A stretch of DNA of 64,000 nucleotides from Clavibacter capsici. Lineage in GTDB: Bacteria; Actinomycetota; Actinomycetes; Actinomycetales; Microbacteriaceae. Positions 29,511 to 38,746 of this stretch are shown one piece after another. The notes below the pieces were generated by a model that had not been told where the DNA came from, did no database searches, and was given only the letters and a program-made list of their open reading frames with translations. The position numbers were made by a program, and so were the translations under genes. The DNA is taken from NCBI RefSeq assembly GCF_001280205.1, contig NZ_CP012573.1, positions 1,674,001-1,738,000 on the forward strand, given 5' to 3'. Position 1 is the stretch's first letter. Every line of letters starts with the position of its first letter.

Positions 29511-31640
29511 CTACGCGACGCCGCGGATCACCGGGTGGTGGAACGTGTCGCCGAAGGCGCGCTCGCTCGCCCCGACCCGGTCGAGGTACGGCGTGAGGCC
29601 GCCCATCTGGAACGGGTAGCCCGCGCCGAGGATGAGGCAGAGGTCGATGTCCTCAGCCGCGTGCACGACGTCGTCCTGGAGCATGCGGTGCACCTCGTCC
29701 GCGAGGCCCGTCTCGACCCGCTCGCGGATCTCCTCGGCCGTCATGGGCGACTTCCCGCCCTTGACGATGCGCACGGCCTCCTTGTCGAAGCCCGTGGGAC
29801 GACCCTTGGCGTCGCGCGCGTAGATGCGCCCGAGGTCCGCCAGCCGGTGCAGGTTGGGGCTCTCGAAGAAGCGGTCGGGGAACGCCGCGTGATGCGTGTC
29901 GAGCACGTGCGCGCCGACCTTGAGGCCGACGAGCTCGAGCAGCTCGAACGGCGTCATCGGCAGCCCGAACGGCGCGAGCGACCGGTCGACGACCTCGAAG
30001 GGCGTGCCCGTGTCGACCGCGTGCATGGCCTCGCCGAGCACCTTGGCGAGGATCCGGTTCACGACGAAGCCGGGGGTGTCGCGCGTGATGACCGCGTTCT
30101 TCTTGAGCTTCCGGGCGACCTGCATCGCCGTCGAGAGCGTCGCGTCGGTGGTCTGCGGCGTGCGGACGACCTCGATGAGCGGCATGACCGCGACGGGGTT
30201 GAAGAAGTGGAAGCCCACGACGCGCTCCGGGTGCTGCAGGCGCTCCGCGATGCGCTCCACCGACAGGCTGGACGTGTTCGTCGCGAGGATCGCCGTCTCG
30301 GATACGTGCTGCTCGATCTCCGCGAAGACCGCCTGCTTGACGCCCAGCTCCTCGAACACGGCCTCGATGACCCAGTCCGCGTCCGCGAAGTCGGCCTTGT
30401 CGGTCGTGCCCGTGACGAGCGCGGTGAGGCGGTTCGCCTCGTCGGGGGAGATGCGCCCCTTCTCGGCGAGCTTCCGGATCTCGCCGTGGATGCCCGCGAC
30501 GCCGGCGTCGACGCGCGCCTGGTCGAGGTCGGTGATCACCACGGGCACCTGGAGGCGGCGCACGAACAGCAGCGCGAACTGCGACGCCATCAGACCGGCG
30601 CCCACGACGCCGACCTTGGTGACGGGCCGGGCGAGGTCCTTGTCCGGCGCGCCGGCGGGGCGCTTCGCGCGCTTCTGCACGAGGTCGAACGCGTAGATGC
30701 TCGCGCGGAACTGGTCGCCGGAGATGAGGTCGGCGAGGGCCTCGTCCTCGGCGGCGAAGCCCTCCTCGCGCGTGCTGCGCTTGGCGGCCTGCAGCAGGTC
30801 GAGGGCGCGGTACGGCGAGAGCGCGACGGTGCCGATCCGCTGCTCGAGCGACTTCCGGGCGATGCCGATCGCGACGTCCCACTTGGCGAGGCGCTCCAGC
30901 CGGCCGGGCGCGTTCGGGCGCTTCACCTCGATCGCGCCGGAGATGACGCCGTCGGCCCAGCGGATCGACTGCTCGAGGAACGACGCGGACGGGAACGACG
31001 CGTCGGCGATGCCGAGCTCCATGACGTCCGCCGCCTTCAGCGTGCGGTTGTTCTTCAGCGGGTTCTCGATGACCACCTTGAGGGCGTTCTCGATGCCGAT
31101 GAGGTTCGGCAGCAGCCACGCGCCGCCCCAGCCGGGGATGATCCCGAGGAAGACCTCGGGCAGCGCGACGGCCGGCACGGACTCGTCGACCGTGCGGTAG
31201 TCGGAGTTGAGCCCGATCTCGAGCCCGCCGCCGAGGGCCAGCCCGTTGATGAAGGTGAACGACGGCACGCCCAGGCGGTGCAGCCGGCCGAGCGTGTCGT
31301 GCCCGAGCTGCGCCATCTGGCGCCCGACCTCGCGGCTGGGGATCTCGCCGACCTTGCTGAGGTCGGCGCCCGCGGCGAGGATGAACGGCTTGCCGGTGAT
31401 CGCGACACCGCGGATGTCCCCGGCGGCGGCGCGCGCGGTGAGGCGGTCGAGCACGTCGGCGAGCTCGAGCAGCGTGGCCGGGCCGAGCGTGGACGGCCGG
31501 GTGTGGTCGCGCCCGTTGTCGAGCGTCACGAGCGCGAGGACGCCGCCCGAGGGCAGCGGCACGTCGCGGACGTGCGAGTGGGTGACGACCTCGTCGGGGT
31601 CGAGCGCCACGAGCTCCCGGAAGCGGCTGGTGTCGGTCAC
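29511..31640 (-). CDS. fadB: Fatty-acid oxidation multifunctional protein (enoyl-CoA hydratase / 3-hydroxyacyl-CoA dehydrogenase)
   Basis: This protein hydrates enoyl-CoA and oxidises the 3-hydroxyacyl-CoA product with NAD in beta-oxidation. The 709 residues combine an N-terminal crotonase domain (AITGKPFILAAGADLSKVGE and FINGLALGGGLEIGLNSDYR for the oxyanion hole) with a dehydrogenase half starting near residue 340 (GVVGAGLMASQFALL, the NAD-binding motif). Next come VIEAVFEELGVKQ, LATNTSSLSV, the catalytic His in GFHFFNPVAVMPLIEVV, and a C-terminal dimer domain. It starts with GTG overlapping the fadA stop (GTGA), with GGGGAA upstream. Fusion of both activities in one chain is normal for FadB. 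Confidence 0.9.
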   Translation of the reverse strand: MTDTSRFRELVALDPDEVVTHSHVRDVPLPSGGVLALVTLDNGRDHTRPSTLGPATLLELADVLDRLTARAAAGDIRGVAITGKPFILAAGADLSKVGEIPSREVGRQMAQLGHDTLGRLHRLGVPSFTFINGLALGGGLEIGLNSDYRTVDESVPAVALPEVFLGIIPGWGGAWLLPNLIGIENALKVVIENPLKNNRTLKAADVMELGIADASFPSASFLEQSIRWADGVISGAIEVKRPNAPGRLERLAKWDVAIGIARKSLEQRIGTVALSPYRALDLLQAAKRSTREEGFAAEDEALADLISGDQFRASIYAFDLVQKRAKRPAGAPDKDLARPVTKVGVVGAGLMASQFALLFVRRLQVPVVITDLDQARVDAGVAGIHGEIRKLAEKGRISPDEANRLTALVTGTTDKADFADADWVIEAVFEELGVKQAVFAEIEQHVSETAILATNTSSLSVERIAERLQHPERVVGFHFFNPVAVMPLIEVVRTPQTTDATLSTAMQVARKLKKNAVITRDTPGFVVNRILAKVLGEAMHAVDTGTPFEVVDRSLAPFGLPMTPFELLELVGLKVGAHVLDTHHAAFPDRFFESPNLHRLADLGRIYARDAKGRPTGFDKEAVRIVKGGKSPMTAEEIRERVETGLADEVHRMLQDDVVHAAEDIDLCLILGAGYPFQMGGLTPYLDRVGASERAFGDTFHHPVIRGVA

Positions 31641-32848
31641 TTGTTCCCCTTCTTCCTCTTGCCCGTGTAGTGCGGGTTCTCCCAGATGACGCTGCCGCCC
31701 TGGCCGAGGCCGACGCACATCGCCGTGAGGCCGTAGCGGACCTCGGGGTGCTGCTCGAACTGGCGCGCGAGCTGGTTCATCAGGCGGACGCCGCTCGACG
31801 CGAGCGGGTGGCCGACGGCGATCGCCCCGCCGTACTCGTTGACGCGCGGGTCGTCGTCGTCGATGCCGAAGTGGTCCAGCAGGCTGAGCACCTGGATGGC
31901 GAACGCCTCGTTGAGCTCGAAGAGCCCGATGTCGTCGATCGTGAGGCCGGCCTTCCGGAGCGCCTTCTCGGTGCTCGGCACGGGGCCGATGCCCATGATC
32001 TCCGGCTCGACGCCGGCGAACGCGAACGACACCAGGGTCATCTTCGGCGTGAGGCCGAGCTCCTTCACCGCGTCGCCGCTCGCGAGAAGGGCCGCGGTGG
32101 CGCCGTCGTTGAGGCCCGACGAGTTGCCGGCCGTGACGCGGCCGTGCGGGCGGAACGGCGTGCGGAGCCCCGCGAGGCCCTCGAGCGTGGTCTCGGGGCG
32201 CATCGCCTCGTCGCGCGTGGCGAGGCCCCAGCCCTCCTCCGAGCGGGTGGCGACGGGCACGAGGTCCGGCTGGATGTCGCCGTTGGCGTAGGCGATCGCC
32301 GTCTTCTGCTGGCTGGCGAGGGCGTAGCGGTCGGCGCGCTCACGGGTGAGGGCGGGGAAGCGGTCGTGGATCCGCTCGGCCGTGTTGCCCATGTTGAGGG
32401 CGTCCTGGCTCACGAGGCGCTCCGCGAGGAAGCGGGGGTTCGGGTCCGCGTCGAAGCCCATCGGGTGGCGGCCCATGTGCTCGACGCCGCCCGCGATGGC
32501 GAGGTCGTAGGCGCCGAACGCGATGCCGCCCGCGGTGGCGGTGACGCTCGTCATGGCCCCCGCGCACATCCGGTCGATGGCGAAGCCGGGGACGGACCGG
32601 GGGAGCCCGGCGAGGAGCGCGGCCGTGCGGCCGAGGGTGAGGCCCTGGTCGCCCGTCTGCGTCGTGGCGGCGATGGCCACCTCGTCGATCCGGTCCTTCG
32701 GCACCTGCGGGTTCCGCTCGAGCAACCCGATCATGGCCTTGACCACCAGGTCGTCGGCGCGGGTCCGCCAGTACATGCCCTTCTCACCCGCTCGTCCGAA
32801 CGGGGTGCGGACCCCGTCCACGAAATGGACTTCGGCTCTCTCGACCAC
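31637..32848 (-). CDS. fadA: Acetyl-CoA C-acyltransferase (thiolase)
   Basis: This thiolase cleaves 3-ketoacyl-CoA, releasing acetyl-CoA, the last step of beta-oxidation. The 403 residues show the nucleophilic Cys in FAIDRMCAGAMTSV, GGVEHMGRHPMG, NSSGLNDGATAAL, the His in GGAIAVGHPLASSGVRL and the second catalytic Cys in TAMCVGLGQGG. The C-terminus is basic (GKRKKGNK). It starts with GTG behind GAGGAGG. It is the first gene of a fadA-fadB operon with a 4-bp overlap, so the two subunits are probably made in equal amounts. Confidence 0.92.
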   Translation of the reverse strand: MVERAEVHFVDGVRTPFGRAGEKGMYWRTRADDLVVKAMIGLLERNPQVPKDRIDEVAIAATTQTGDQGLTLGRTAALLAGLPRSVPGFAIDRMCAGAMTSVTATAGGIAFGAYDLAIAGGVEHMGRHPMGFDADPNPRFLAERLVSQDALNMGNTAERIHDRFPALTRERADRYALASQQKTAIAYANGDIQPDLVPVATRSEEGWGLATRDEAMRPETTLEGLAGLRTPFRPHGRVTAGNSSGLNDGATAALLASGDAVKELGLTPKMTLVSFAFAGVEPEIMGIGPVPSTEKALRKAGLTIDDIGLFELNEAFAIQVLSLLDHFGIDDDDPRVNEYGGAIAVGHPLASSGVRLMNQLARQFEQHPEVRYGLTAMCVGLGQGGSVIWENPHYTGKRKKGNK

Positions 32849-32875
32849 TGACGCCTCCTCGCATCGATTTCCCCC

Positions 32876-32881
32876 ACCCTA
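32876..32881 (-). promoter_or_regulatory. -10 box of fadA-fadB
   Basis: The minus strand reads TAGGGT, 27 nt upstream of the fadA start. This leaves a short leader holding the GAGGAGG ribosome site. Confidence 0.4.
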
Positions 32882-32919
32882 GGGAGACGCCGGTGGCGAG
32901 CCGAATCCGTTGACTGTTC

Positions 32920-34491
32920 CTACGAGGCGCCGTCGTCGGTCGCGTCGTCGGCTTGGTCCGCATCGACAAAGGCCGAGGCCACGGGAGCGGCGGTCGCCTC
33001 GATCTGCCAGGGGCGCGCGCCCCAGGAGGCGAGCGCCTCCGCGACGGCCTCGGGCGCGAGGTCGGCGGGCGGCGTCCACGCCACCCGGCGGAGGACCTCC
33101 GGGGTGAGGAGGTTCTCCTGCGGGACGCCCATCGAGGTCGCGACCTCCTGGACGACGACGCGGGCGCGCTTCAGGCGGCGGTCGGCGGCGGGGTCCTTGT
33201 CGGCCCAGGCCTTCGGCGGCGGCATCGTCTCGCCCGTGCCGCGCAGCTGCGGGAACTCGGTGGCCGCGAGGCCGCGCTCGACGGCGGCCCACCAGCGGTC
33301 GATCTCGCTGCGGCTCGCGCGGCCCGAGAACTCCCGGACCGCGGCCAGATCGCGCTTGGACTGCGGCAGGACGCGCGCGACGGCGACGAGCGAGCCGTCG
33401 GGGACGAGACGGCCGGGGCTCGTGTCGACCTCGCGCGCGTACGCGTCGCGGGCCTCCCACAGCTCCTTCGCGACCGCGAGGTTGCGACCGCCGCGGACGC
33501 CGTGCAGGCCGCTGAGGCGGCGCCACGGCTCGACGCGCGCGGGCTTCGCCTCCTTGGCGATGGTCGCCTGGAACTCCTGCTCGGCGATCGAGGTCTTGCC
33601 CTGCTCCTCGAGCCGACGGGCGATCTCGTCGCGCACGTCCACGAGCAGCTCCACGTCGAGCGCGGCGTAGACGAGCCAGGCGCGGGGGAGCGGACGGGTG
33701 GACCAGTCGGCGGCCGAGTGCTCCTTGGCCAGGTGGATCCCGAGCAGCTCCTCCACGACGGTGCCGAGTCCCACACGGGGGAGCCCGAGCAGGCGCGAGG
33801 CGAGCTCGGTGTCGAAGATGCGCCGCGGGTCGAGGCCCACCTCGCGCAGGCACGCGAGGTCCTGGCTGGCGGCGTGCAGGACCCACTCGACGTCGCGGAT
33901 CACCGCATCGAGCTCCGAGAAGTCGCCGACCGCGGGCGGGTCGAAGAGGAACGTGCCGGCGCCGCGGCGGAAGACCTGGATGAGGTAGGCGCGCTGGCTG
34001 TAGCGGAAGCCGGACGCGCGCTCGGCGTCGACGGCGATGGGTCCGATGCCGGCGGCGATGGCCTCCACGGCGCGGAGGTACTCGTCGCGCGTGTCGATGA
34101 CGGTGAGGTCGCCGGTGGCGGCCGCCTCGCGGAGGGCGGGCCGCGCGGGGACGTCCGGCAGGACGGCCTGGGCGGCCGGCGTGGCCTCCGCGGCGGGAGC
34201 GGTCGCCCGCCGGCGGCGGCTCGGGCGACGGTCGGCGTCGGGGGAGTCCGGCCGCGCGGCCGACGCGACGGGGGCGTCCGCGTCGTCCGGGGCCGCCTCG
34301 GGCGCGGCACGTCGTGTGCGCGCCCGGTTCCGCGCGACCACGGCGTCCGTGGCGGTGGATCCGGGGACGTCGGAGAAGAGCGACGCGCCCATGGCCGGAC
34401 GGCCGAGCGGCGCGGCCGGAGGGGTCGCGGCGGCGGGGTCGGGGACCGCAGCCGCGGACTCGGGGTCGGGGGTGTCGGACGGGGTGTTCAC
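32920..34491 (-). CDS. rnd: Ribonuclease D-type 3'-5' exonuclease with HRDC domain
   Basis: RNase D trims 3' ends of structured RNAs. The 523-residue protein has a long low-complexity Pro/Ala/Arg N-terminus (about 1-150), then a DEDD exonuclease domain with Exo I (PIAVDAERASGF), Exo II (VLHAASQDLACLREVG) and Exo III (VYAALDVELLVDVR), followed by an HRDC-like region (ELWEARDAYAREVDTSPGRLVPD). The disordered N-terminus is longer than in enterobacterial RNase D. It starts with GTG overlapping the DUF3000 stop (GTGA). The rnd-DUF3000 order near dxs is conserved in actinobacteria. Confidence 0.88.
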   Translation of the reverse strand: MNTPSDTPDPESAAAVPDPAAATPPAAPLGRPAMGASLFSDVPGSTATDAVVARNRARTRRAAPEAAPDDADAPVASAARPDSPDADRRPSRRRRATAPAAEATPAAQAVLPDVPARPALREAAATGDLTVIDTRDEYLRAVEAIAAGIGPIAVDAERASGFRYSQRAYLIQVFRRGAGTFLFDPPAVGDFSELDAVIRDVEWVLHAASQDLACLREVGLDPRRIFDTELASRLLGLPRVGLGTVVEELLGIHLAKEHSAADWSTRPLPRAWLVYAALDVELLVDVRDEIARRLEEQGKTSIAEQEFQATIAKEAKPARVEPWRRLSGLHGVRGGRNLAVAKELWEARDAYAREVDTSPGRLVPDGSLVAVARVLPQSKRDLAAVREFSGRASRSEIDRWWAAVERGLAATEFPQLRGTGETMPPPKAWADKDPAADRRLKRARVVVQEVATSMGVPQENLLTPEVLRRVAWTPPADLAPEAVAEALASWGARPWQIEATAAPVASAFVDADQADDATDDGAS

Positions 34492-35084
34492 GTCCGGGTG
34501 CGTCGCGCTGATAGCAGTGTCACTCCTTCGCCCGCGGGAGGCAGCCCGGCGAGCATGCACAGTAGTTCCCCCCAGCCTTCCACATGGGCGGTCACGTCCG
34601 CGTCCGCGGGGGTCCAGGACGCGCGCAGCTCGATCTTCGCGCCGCTGCCCTGGCGGGCCAGCTCGCCGTAGCCGGTGCTGATGATGCGGGTCGCGGTGCC
34701 CGAGGGCGCCGAGTAGCGGGCGCCGCGGGAGGCGAGGCCGTCGACGAGCCACGACCAGGCGACGTCGGCGAGGAACGGATCCGTGCCCATGTCGGTCTCG
34801 AGGGGCGCCTGCGCGAAGCAGACGATGCGGAAGGCGCCGCCCCAGGCGTCCGGCTCCTCGGGGTCGTGGAGGAGGATGAAGCGGCCCGTGCCGAGCTCGG
34901 AGTCCGACGCGTGGCCCGAGGGCGAGACGTCGGCAGCCAGGGCGACGGCGTACGGCGCGAGGTTGCTCGACGGCGAGGGGATCTCCGTCAGCACGAGCTC
35001 GGACCGCGTCGTCGCGCGCCGCAGCGCGTCCAGCGCCGCGCGGAACTCGGGCGGATCCTCGGGGCTGTCACGGGTCTCTACCAC
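34488..35084 (-). CDS. DUF3000 family protein
   Basis: This 198-residue soluble protein has blocks EFRAALDALRRATTR, PYAVALAADV, GRFILLHDPEEPDAWGG and RIVCFAQAPLETDMGTDPFLADVAWSWL that match DUF3000, an actinobacteria-specific family with no assigned function. It starts with GTG from a leaderless promoter and is translationally coupled to rnd, so a link to RNA processing is possible but not shown. Confidence 0.88.
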   Translation of the reverse strand: MVETRDSPEDPPEFRAALDALRRATTRSELVLTEIPSPSSNLAPYAVALAADVSPSGHASDSELGTGRFILLHDPEEPDAWGGAFRIVCFAQAPLETDMGTDPFLADVAWSWLVDGLASRGARYSAPSGTATRIISTGYGELARQGSGAKIELRASWTPADADVTAHVEGWGELLCMLAGLPPAGEGVTLLSARRTRT

Positions 35085-35090
35085 GTGTGC

Positions 35091-35096
35091 AGACTA
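35091..35096 (-). promoter_or_regulatory. -10 box of DUF3000-rnd (leaderless)
   Basis: The minus strand reads TAGTCT, ending 6 nt before the GTG at 35084, with no ribosome-binding site between. Confidence 0.55.
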
Positions 35097-35168
35097 GGGT
35101 CCGCCGCGCTCCGGTCCGGGAGCCACGCCGCGACGGGGCGCGCGGTCGCGGCCCAGGACGCCGGCGCT

Positions 35169-35927
35169 CTAGCGCGGCGCTCGGTCCCGCCGCACGGTCC
35201 AGCGCGCGTAGGTGCGATCGTCGTCGTCCACCAGCAGCTGCTCGAGCCGCATCGGGGCGTGGACCCCGGATCCGGCCGGCACGAGGGGCGTGAGCGGCGA
35301 CACCAGATCGGGCGACGTCGTGAGGCAGAGCTCGTCGACGCGACCGGCGGCGAGGAGCGACGCCGCGAGCGCGGGCCCGCCCTCGCACACCACGCTCGTG
35401 AGGCCGTGACCGCGGAGGGCGTCGAGGACGTCGTCGCCGCCCACGCGCCCGTCGGCGGCCGCGCCGAGCGGCACGGGCACGATCTCCGCGGGCACGCCGC
35501 CGAGGGTCGCCACGGCCCGGTCGCGCGCCTCGGGCGGGCACAGCACGAGCAGGCGGCCCTCGGCGGCGTCGGCGTCGAAGCGGTGCCCCTCGAGGTCGCC
35601 CGTGGACGTCGCGACGGCGAGGGGCGTCCGGCGGGGGAGCACGTAGCGCTCGGCGCGCACGGTGCCGGCTCCCACGAGCACGACGTCCGCCAGCTCGCGG
35701 ATGACGCCGAGGATCCGCCGGTCGACGACGCTGCTGAGGCTGTCGGACGAGCCGTCCGCGCCGATGACGCTGCCGTCGACGGAGGCCACGAAGTTGAGCC
35801 GCACGTGGTCGGGGGAGCGAGGACGGTAGAGGTCCTCGAGCCACTCCCGCGTGCCGTCGTCCTCCAGCCCGCGCGACGAGGCGGCCTCACCGGAGCCCGC
35901 GACGGGCAGGACCCGCGCGATCCTCAC
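35169..35927 (-). CDS. RibD C-terminal-type (pyrimidine/dihydrofolate) reductase
   Basis: The 252-residue protein has the RibD C-terminal fold of NADPH-dependent reductases: VRLNFVASVDGSVIGADGSSDSL at the substrate side, VVLVGAGTVRAERYVLP for NADPH, LTSVVCEGGPALAASLLAAGRVDEL and a short C-terminal strand. Relatives reduce the ribosyl-aminopyrimidine of riboflavin synthesis or dihydrofolate-like compounds; the deaminase half of RibD is absent, so the true substrate is unknown. The GTG at 35927 overlaps the sufE stop (GTGA). It is the third gene of a coupled rhodanese-sufE-reductase unit. Confidence 0.82.
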   Translation of the reverse strand: MRIARVLPVAGSGEAASSRGLEDDGTREWLEDLYRPRSPDHVRLNFVASVDGSVIGADGSSDSLSSVVDRRILGVIRELADVVLVGAGTVRAERYVLPRRTPLAVATSTGDLEGHRFDADAAEGRLLVLCPPEARDRAVATLGGVPAEIVPVPLGAAADGRVGGDDVLDALRGHGLTSVVCEGGPALAASLLAAGRVDELCLTTSPDLVSPLTPLVPAGSGVHAPMRLEQLLVDDDDRTYARWTVRRDRAPR

Positions 35928-36364
35928 CCGGCGAGCCGCTCGCGCACCTGGCGCTTCACCCGGCCGAGCATGGCGGTCATGCCGCGCATGCGCAGCGGCG
36001 ACACGGCCGCGTCGAGCCCGATGGTGGACGGGTAGTCGTCGGGCACCGCGAGGGCCTCGTCGGCAGGAAGACCGTCGAGCCCCTGGGCGAGGATCGACGC
36101 GAAGCCGCGGCTGGTGGGAGCCTCGGCGGGAGCCTGCGCGTGCACGTGGACGCGGCCGTCGACGACCTCCACGAACATGAACACGGGCGACTGGCACTCC
36201 TCGACGCGCTCGAGGAGGTCGGGGTGCTCGGCGTAGCGCGCGGGCAGCTCGGGCAGCTCGTTGCTGAAGTCGAGCAGGAGCAGGAGCCGGTCGCGCTGCC
36301 CGAGCGCGAGGAAGTCGTCACGGATCTCGGCGAGCGCCGCGGGCAGCACGGGGGAGGCGGTCAT
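35924..36364 (-). CDS. sufE: SufE family sulfur-acceptor protein
   Basis: SufE takes persulfide sulfur from a cysteine desulfurase and passes it on for Fe-S cluster assembly. This 146-residue protein has the acceptor Cys in [16 protein letters not shown], the preceding helix [15 protein letters not shown] and the C-terminal [14 protein letters not shown]. It overlaps the rhodanese gene upstream by 4 bp (ATGA) and the reductase downstream by 4 bp. A rhodanese partner suggests a sulfur-relay role; no sufS or sufBCD is in the window. Confidence 0.9.
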   Translation of the reverse strand: MTASPVLPAALAEIRDDFLALGQRDRLLLLLDFSNELPELPARYAEHPDLLERVEECQSPVFMFVEVVDGRVHVHAQAPAEAPTSRGFASILAQGLDGLPADEALAVPDDYPSTIGLDAAVSPLRMRGMTAMLGRVKRQVRERLAG

Positions 36365-37272
36365 CGGGAGGGCAGCTCCCCGGGCTCGGCGCCCTGCACG
36401 ATGGGGACGCGCACGGCGGAGCCCCACTCGGTCCAGGATCCGTCGTAGTTGCGGACGCCCTCGAAGCCGAGGAGGTGCGTGAGCACGAACCACGTGTGGC
36501 TCGAGCGCTCCCCGATGCGGCACAGGACCACGACGTCGTCGCCGTCGGCGAGGCCCGCGCCCTCGCGGTAGACCGCGTCGAGCTCGGCGCGGGGCTTGAA
36601 GGAGCCGTCCTCGGCCGCGGCCTTGGCCCACGGCACGTTCCGCGAGGTGGGGATGTGGCCGGCGCGGAGCGAGCCCTCCTCCGGGTACGCGGGCGCGGTG
36701 GTGCGCTGGCCCGTGTACTCCTCGGGGCTGCGGACGTCGATGAGCGGGTTGCCGAGGTGGGCGAGCACGTCGTCCTTGAAGGCGCGGATCTCCTCGTCGC
36801 GGCGCTCCACGACGGGGTACTCGACGGGGGCGACGTCGGGCTGGTCGGTGGTGGTCGGGCGCCCCTCCGCGATCCACTTGTCGCGGCCGCCGTCGAGCAG
36901 GCGCACGTCCTCGTGGCCGAAGAGCGTGAACACCCAGAGGGCGTACGCGGCCCACCAGTTGCTCTTGTCGCCGTAGATGACGACCGTGCTGTCGCGCGCG
37001 ATGCCGCGCTCGGACATGAGCTGGGCGAACCGCTCGCCGTCGACGTAGTCGCGCTGGACGGGGTCGTTGAGGTCGGTGTGCCAGTCGAGCTTCACCGCGC
37101 CGGGTATGTGGCCGGTCTCGTAGAGCAGCACGTCCTCGTCGGACTCGACGACCACGAGGCCGGGCGTGAGGGCTCCGGCCGCGAGGCGCTCCTGGAGCCA
37201 GTCGCCGCTCACGAGCCGCTCCGGGTGGGCGTACTCGGCGAACCTGGGGGTGGTGTCCGGCTCGACGGCCAT
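36361..37272 (-). CDS. sseA: Thiosulfate/3-mercaptopyruvate sulfurtransferase (tandem rhodanese)
   Basis: This enzyme moves sulfane sulfur to an acceptor. The 303 residues form two rhodanese domains. The N-terminal one (about 20-150) is inactive and has [20 protein letters not shown] and [17 protein letters not shown]. The C-terminal one is active: [11 protein letters not shown], the [14 protein letters not shown] signature and the catalytic Cys loop [14 protein letters not shown]. It starts with ATG behind AGGAGAG. It heads a three-gene operon with sufE and a RibD-like reductase, all joined by 4-bp overlaps. Confidence 0.9.
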   Translation of the reverse strand: MAVEPDTTPRFAEYAHPERLVSGDWLQERLAAGALTPGLVVVESDEDVLLYETGHIPGAVKLDWHTDLNDPVQRDYVDGERFAQLMSERGIARDSTVVIYGDKSNWWAAYALWVFTLFGHEDVRLLDGGRDKWIAEGRPTTTDQPDVAPVEYPVVERRDEEIRAFKDDVLAHLGNPLIDVRSPEEYTGQRTTAPAYPEEGSLRAGHIPTSRNVPWAKAAAEDGSFKPRAELDAVYREGAGLADGDDVVVLCRIGERSSHTWFVLTHLLGFEGVRNYDGSWTEWGSAVRVPIVQGAEPGELPSR

Positions 37273-37324
37273 GGCTCTCTCCTGATCTCGCGGCCTCGGG
37301 GGCCGCGCTGGGTGGGACGCGGTT

Positions 37325-37330
37325 TAGTCT
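37325..37330 (+). promoter_or_regulatory. Possible -10 box of zapE
   Basis: TAGTCT lies 78 nt upstream of the zapE start, in the 136-bp region divergent from sseA. No clear -35 is seen. Confidence 0.3.
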
Positions 37331-37408
37331 GGGGGTCTTCCGCGGGCGCTCGGCGCACCGCGACGACCACCATCCACGGTAACGGTTCGCGATGCGCGGG
37401 ACCTTCCC

Positions 37409-38494
37409 ATGACAGCCGGAGATCCACCTGTGACGAACGCCGAGACCGGATCGCGGAGCCACGACGAGCGGGGAACGGGGCCGGGCGCGCTGGTCGGCCG
37501 CTCGCCGAGCATCAGCGGCGAGGAGATCGCGGCGCACCTCGTGCCCCCGCGGCAGTTCGACGAGGCGCGCTTCGACACCTACCGGCCCGACCCCGAGTAC
37601 GACACGCAGGCGCAGGCCGTCGAGGCGCTCCGCGCGTTCTCGGGCGACCGCACGGGATCCCGCGGCGGGCTGTTCTCCCGCCGCAAGGCGCCGGCGGCGA
37701 AGCCCGGCGTCTACCTCGACGGCGGGTTCGGCGTCGGCAAGACCCACCTGCTCGCGTCGCTCTGGCACGCCATGCCGGGGCCGAAGTACTTCGGCACCTT
37801 CATCGAGTACACGGCGCTCGTCGGCGCGCTCGGCTACCAGGGCGCCGTCGGCATCCTCCGCGGCGCGACGCTCGTGGCCATCGACGAGTTCGAGCTGGAC
37901 GACCCGGGCGACACGATGATGATGACCCGCCTGCTCTCCGACCTCGTGGCCGACGGCACCCGGATCGCCGCGACGAGCAACACCCCGCCGAACGCCCTGG
38001 GCGAGGGGCGCTTCGCCGCGGCCGACTTCCTCCGCGAGATCCAGGCGATGAGCGACCGGTTCGACACCATCCGGATCGACGGGCTCGACTACCGCCGCCG
38101 CGCCTTCGAGGGCCACGCGGTCACGGTGGACGACGCCGCCCTCGACGCGCGCGCCGACGCCGCGCAGTCCGCCGGACGCGCGGTCACGCTCGACGGCTTC
38201 CCGGAGCTCGTCGCGCACCTGTCGCGCCTGCACCCCTCCAAGTACGTCAAGGTCATCGAGGGCGTGGACGTCATCGCCCTCCGCGGCGTCACCCAGCTGC
38301 AGGGGCAGACCGACGCGCTGCGCTTCGTCGCGTTCGTCGACCGCGTGTACGACGCGCAGATCCCGCTGCTGGCCTCGGGCACCCCGTTCGACGAGGCGTT
38401 CTCCGCCGAGATGCTGGCCGGCGGCTACCGGAAGAAGTACCTGCGGGCGATCTCGCGGCTCATCTCGCTCACCGCGGCCGGGCGCGACCTCTAG
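37409..38494 (+). CDS. zapE: ZapE / AFG1-like ATPase
   Basis: ZapE is an AAA-type ATPase associated with FtsZ rings in E. coli; related AFG1 works on mitochondrial proteins. The 361 residues hold Walker A (LDGGFGVGKTHLLASLWHA, near 104-120), Walker B with sensor context (LVAIDEFELDDPGDTMMMTRLL), ATSNTPPNAL as sensor 1 and a C-terminal FVDRVYDAQIPLLASG block. The ATG at 37409 is used; a GTG 21 nt further in is possible. It is divergent from the sseA operon and stands alone. Confidence 0.87.
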   Translation: MTAGDPPVTNAETGSRSHDERGTGPGALVGRSPSISGEEIAAHLVPPRQFDEARFDTYRPDPEYDTQAQAVEALRAFSGDRTGSRGGLFSRRKAPAAKPGVYLDGGFGVGKTHLLASLWHAMPGPKYFGTFIEYTALVGALGYQGAVGILRGATLVAIDEFELDDPGDTMMMTRLLSDLVADGTRIAATSNTPPNALGEGRFAAADFLREIQAMSDRFDTIRIDGLDYRRRAFEGHAVTVDDAALDARADAAQSAGRAVTLDGFPELVAHLSRLHPSKYVKVIEGVDVIALRGVTQLQGQTDALRFVAFVDRVYDAQIPLLASGTPFDEAFSAEMLAGGYRKKYLRAISRLISLTAAGRDL

Positions 38495-38554
38495 CCGCAC
38501 GGCGAGCGCCGCGCCAGGGCGGGACGGCACCCGGGAGCATCCCCTCCGCTCGGG

Positions 38555-38623
38555 GAAACACGATGTTCACACGGGCACGTGCCGTGTAACGCGCCGGAAA
38601 CACGTCCGGCGAGCCGGCGAAAC
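38555..38623 (+). promoter_or_regulatory. GlnR-like nitrogen-control boxes upstream of amtB
   Basis: GTAAC-N6-GAAAC (38586-38601) matches the a/b half-site pair of the actinobacterial GlnR consensus exactly. A further GAAAC (38619-38623) begins 22 bp after the previous one, the spacing expected of a repeated GlnR box, though the intervening gTnAc half-site is poor. A third GAAAC lies at 38555-38559. The location 125-190 bp upstream of an ammonium transporter supports a nitrogen-regulatory role. Confidence 0.5.
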
Positions 38624-38746
38624 CTCGTCCCCGGACACTGGAGGCGTACCCGGCACACGGCTCGCGCCGAACCCCCCGACCACACGGGCGGCAGCTCGCC
38701 CTCGTCCGGTGCGACCCCCTGCACGATCTACGAGAGGTGAAACACC

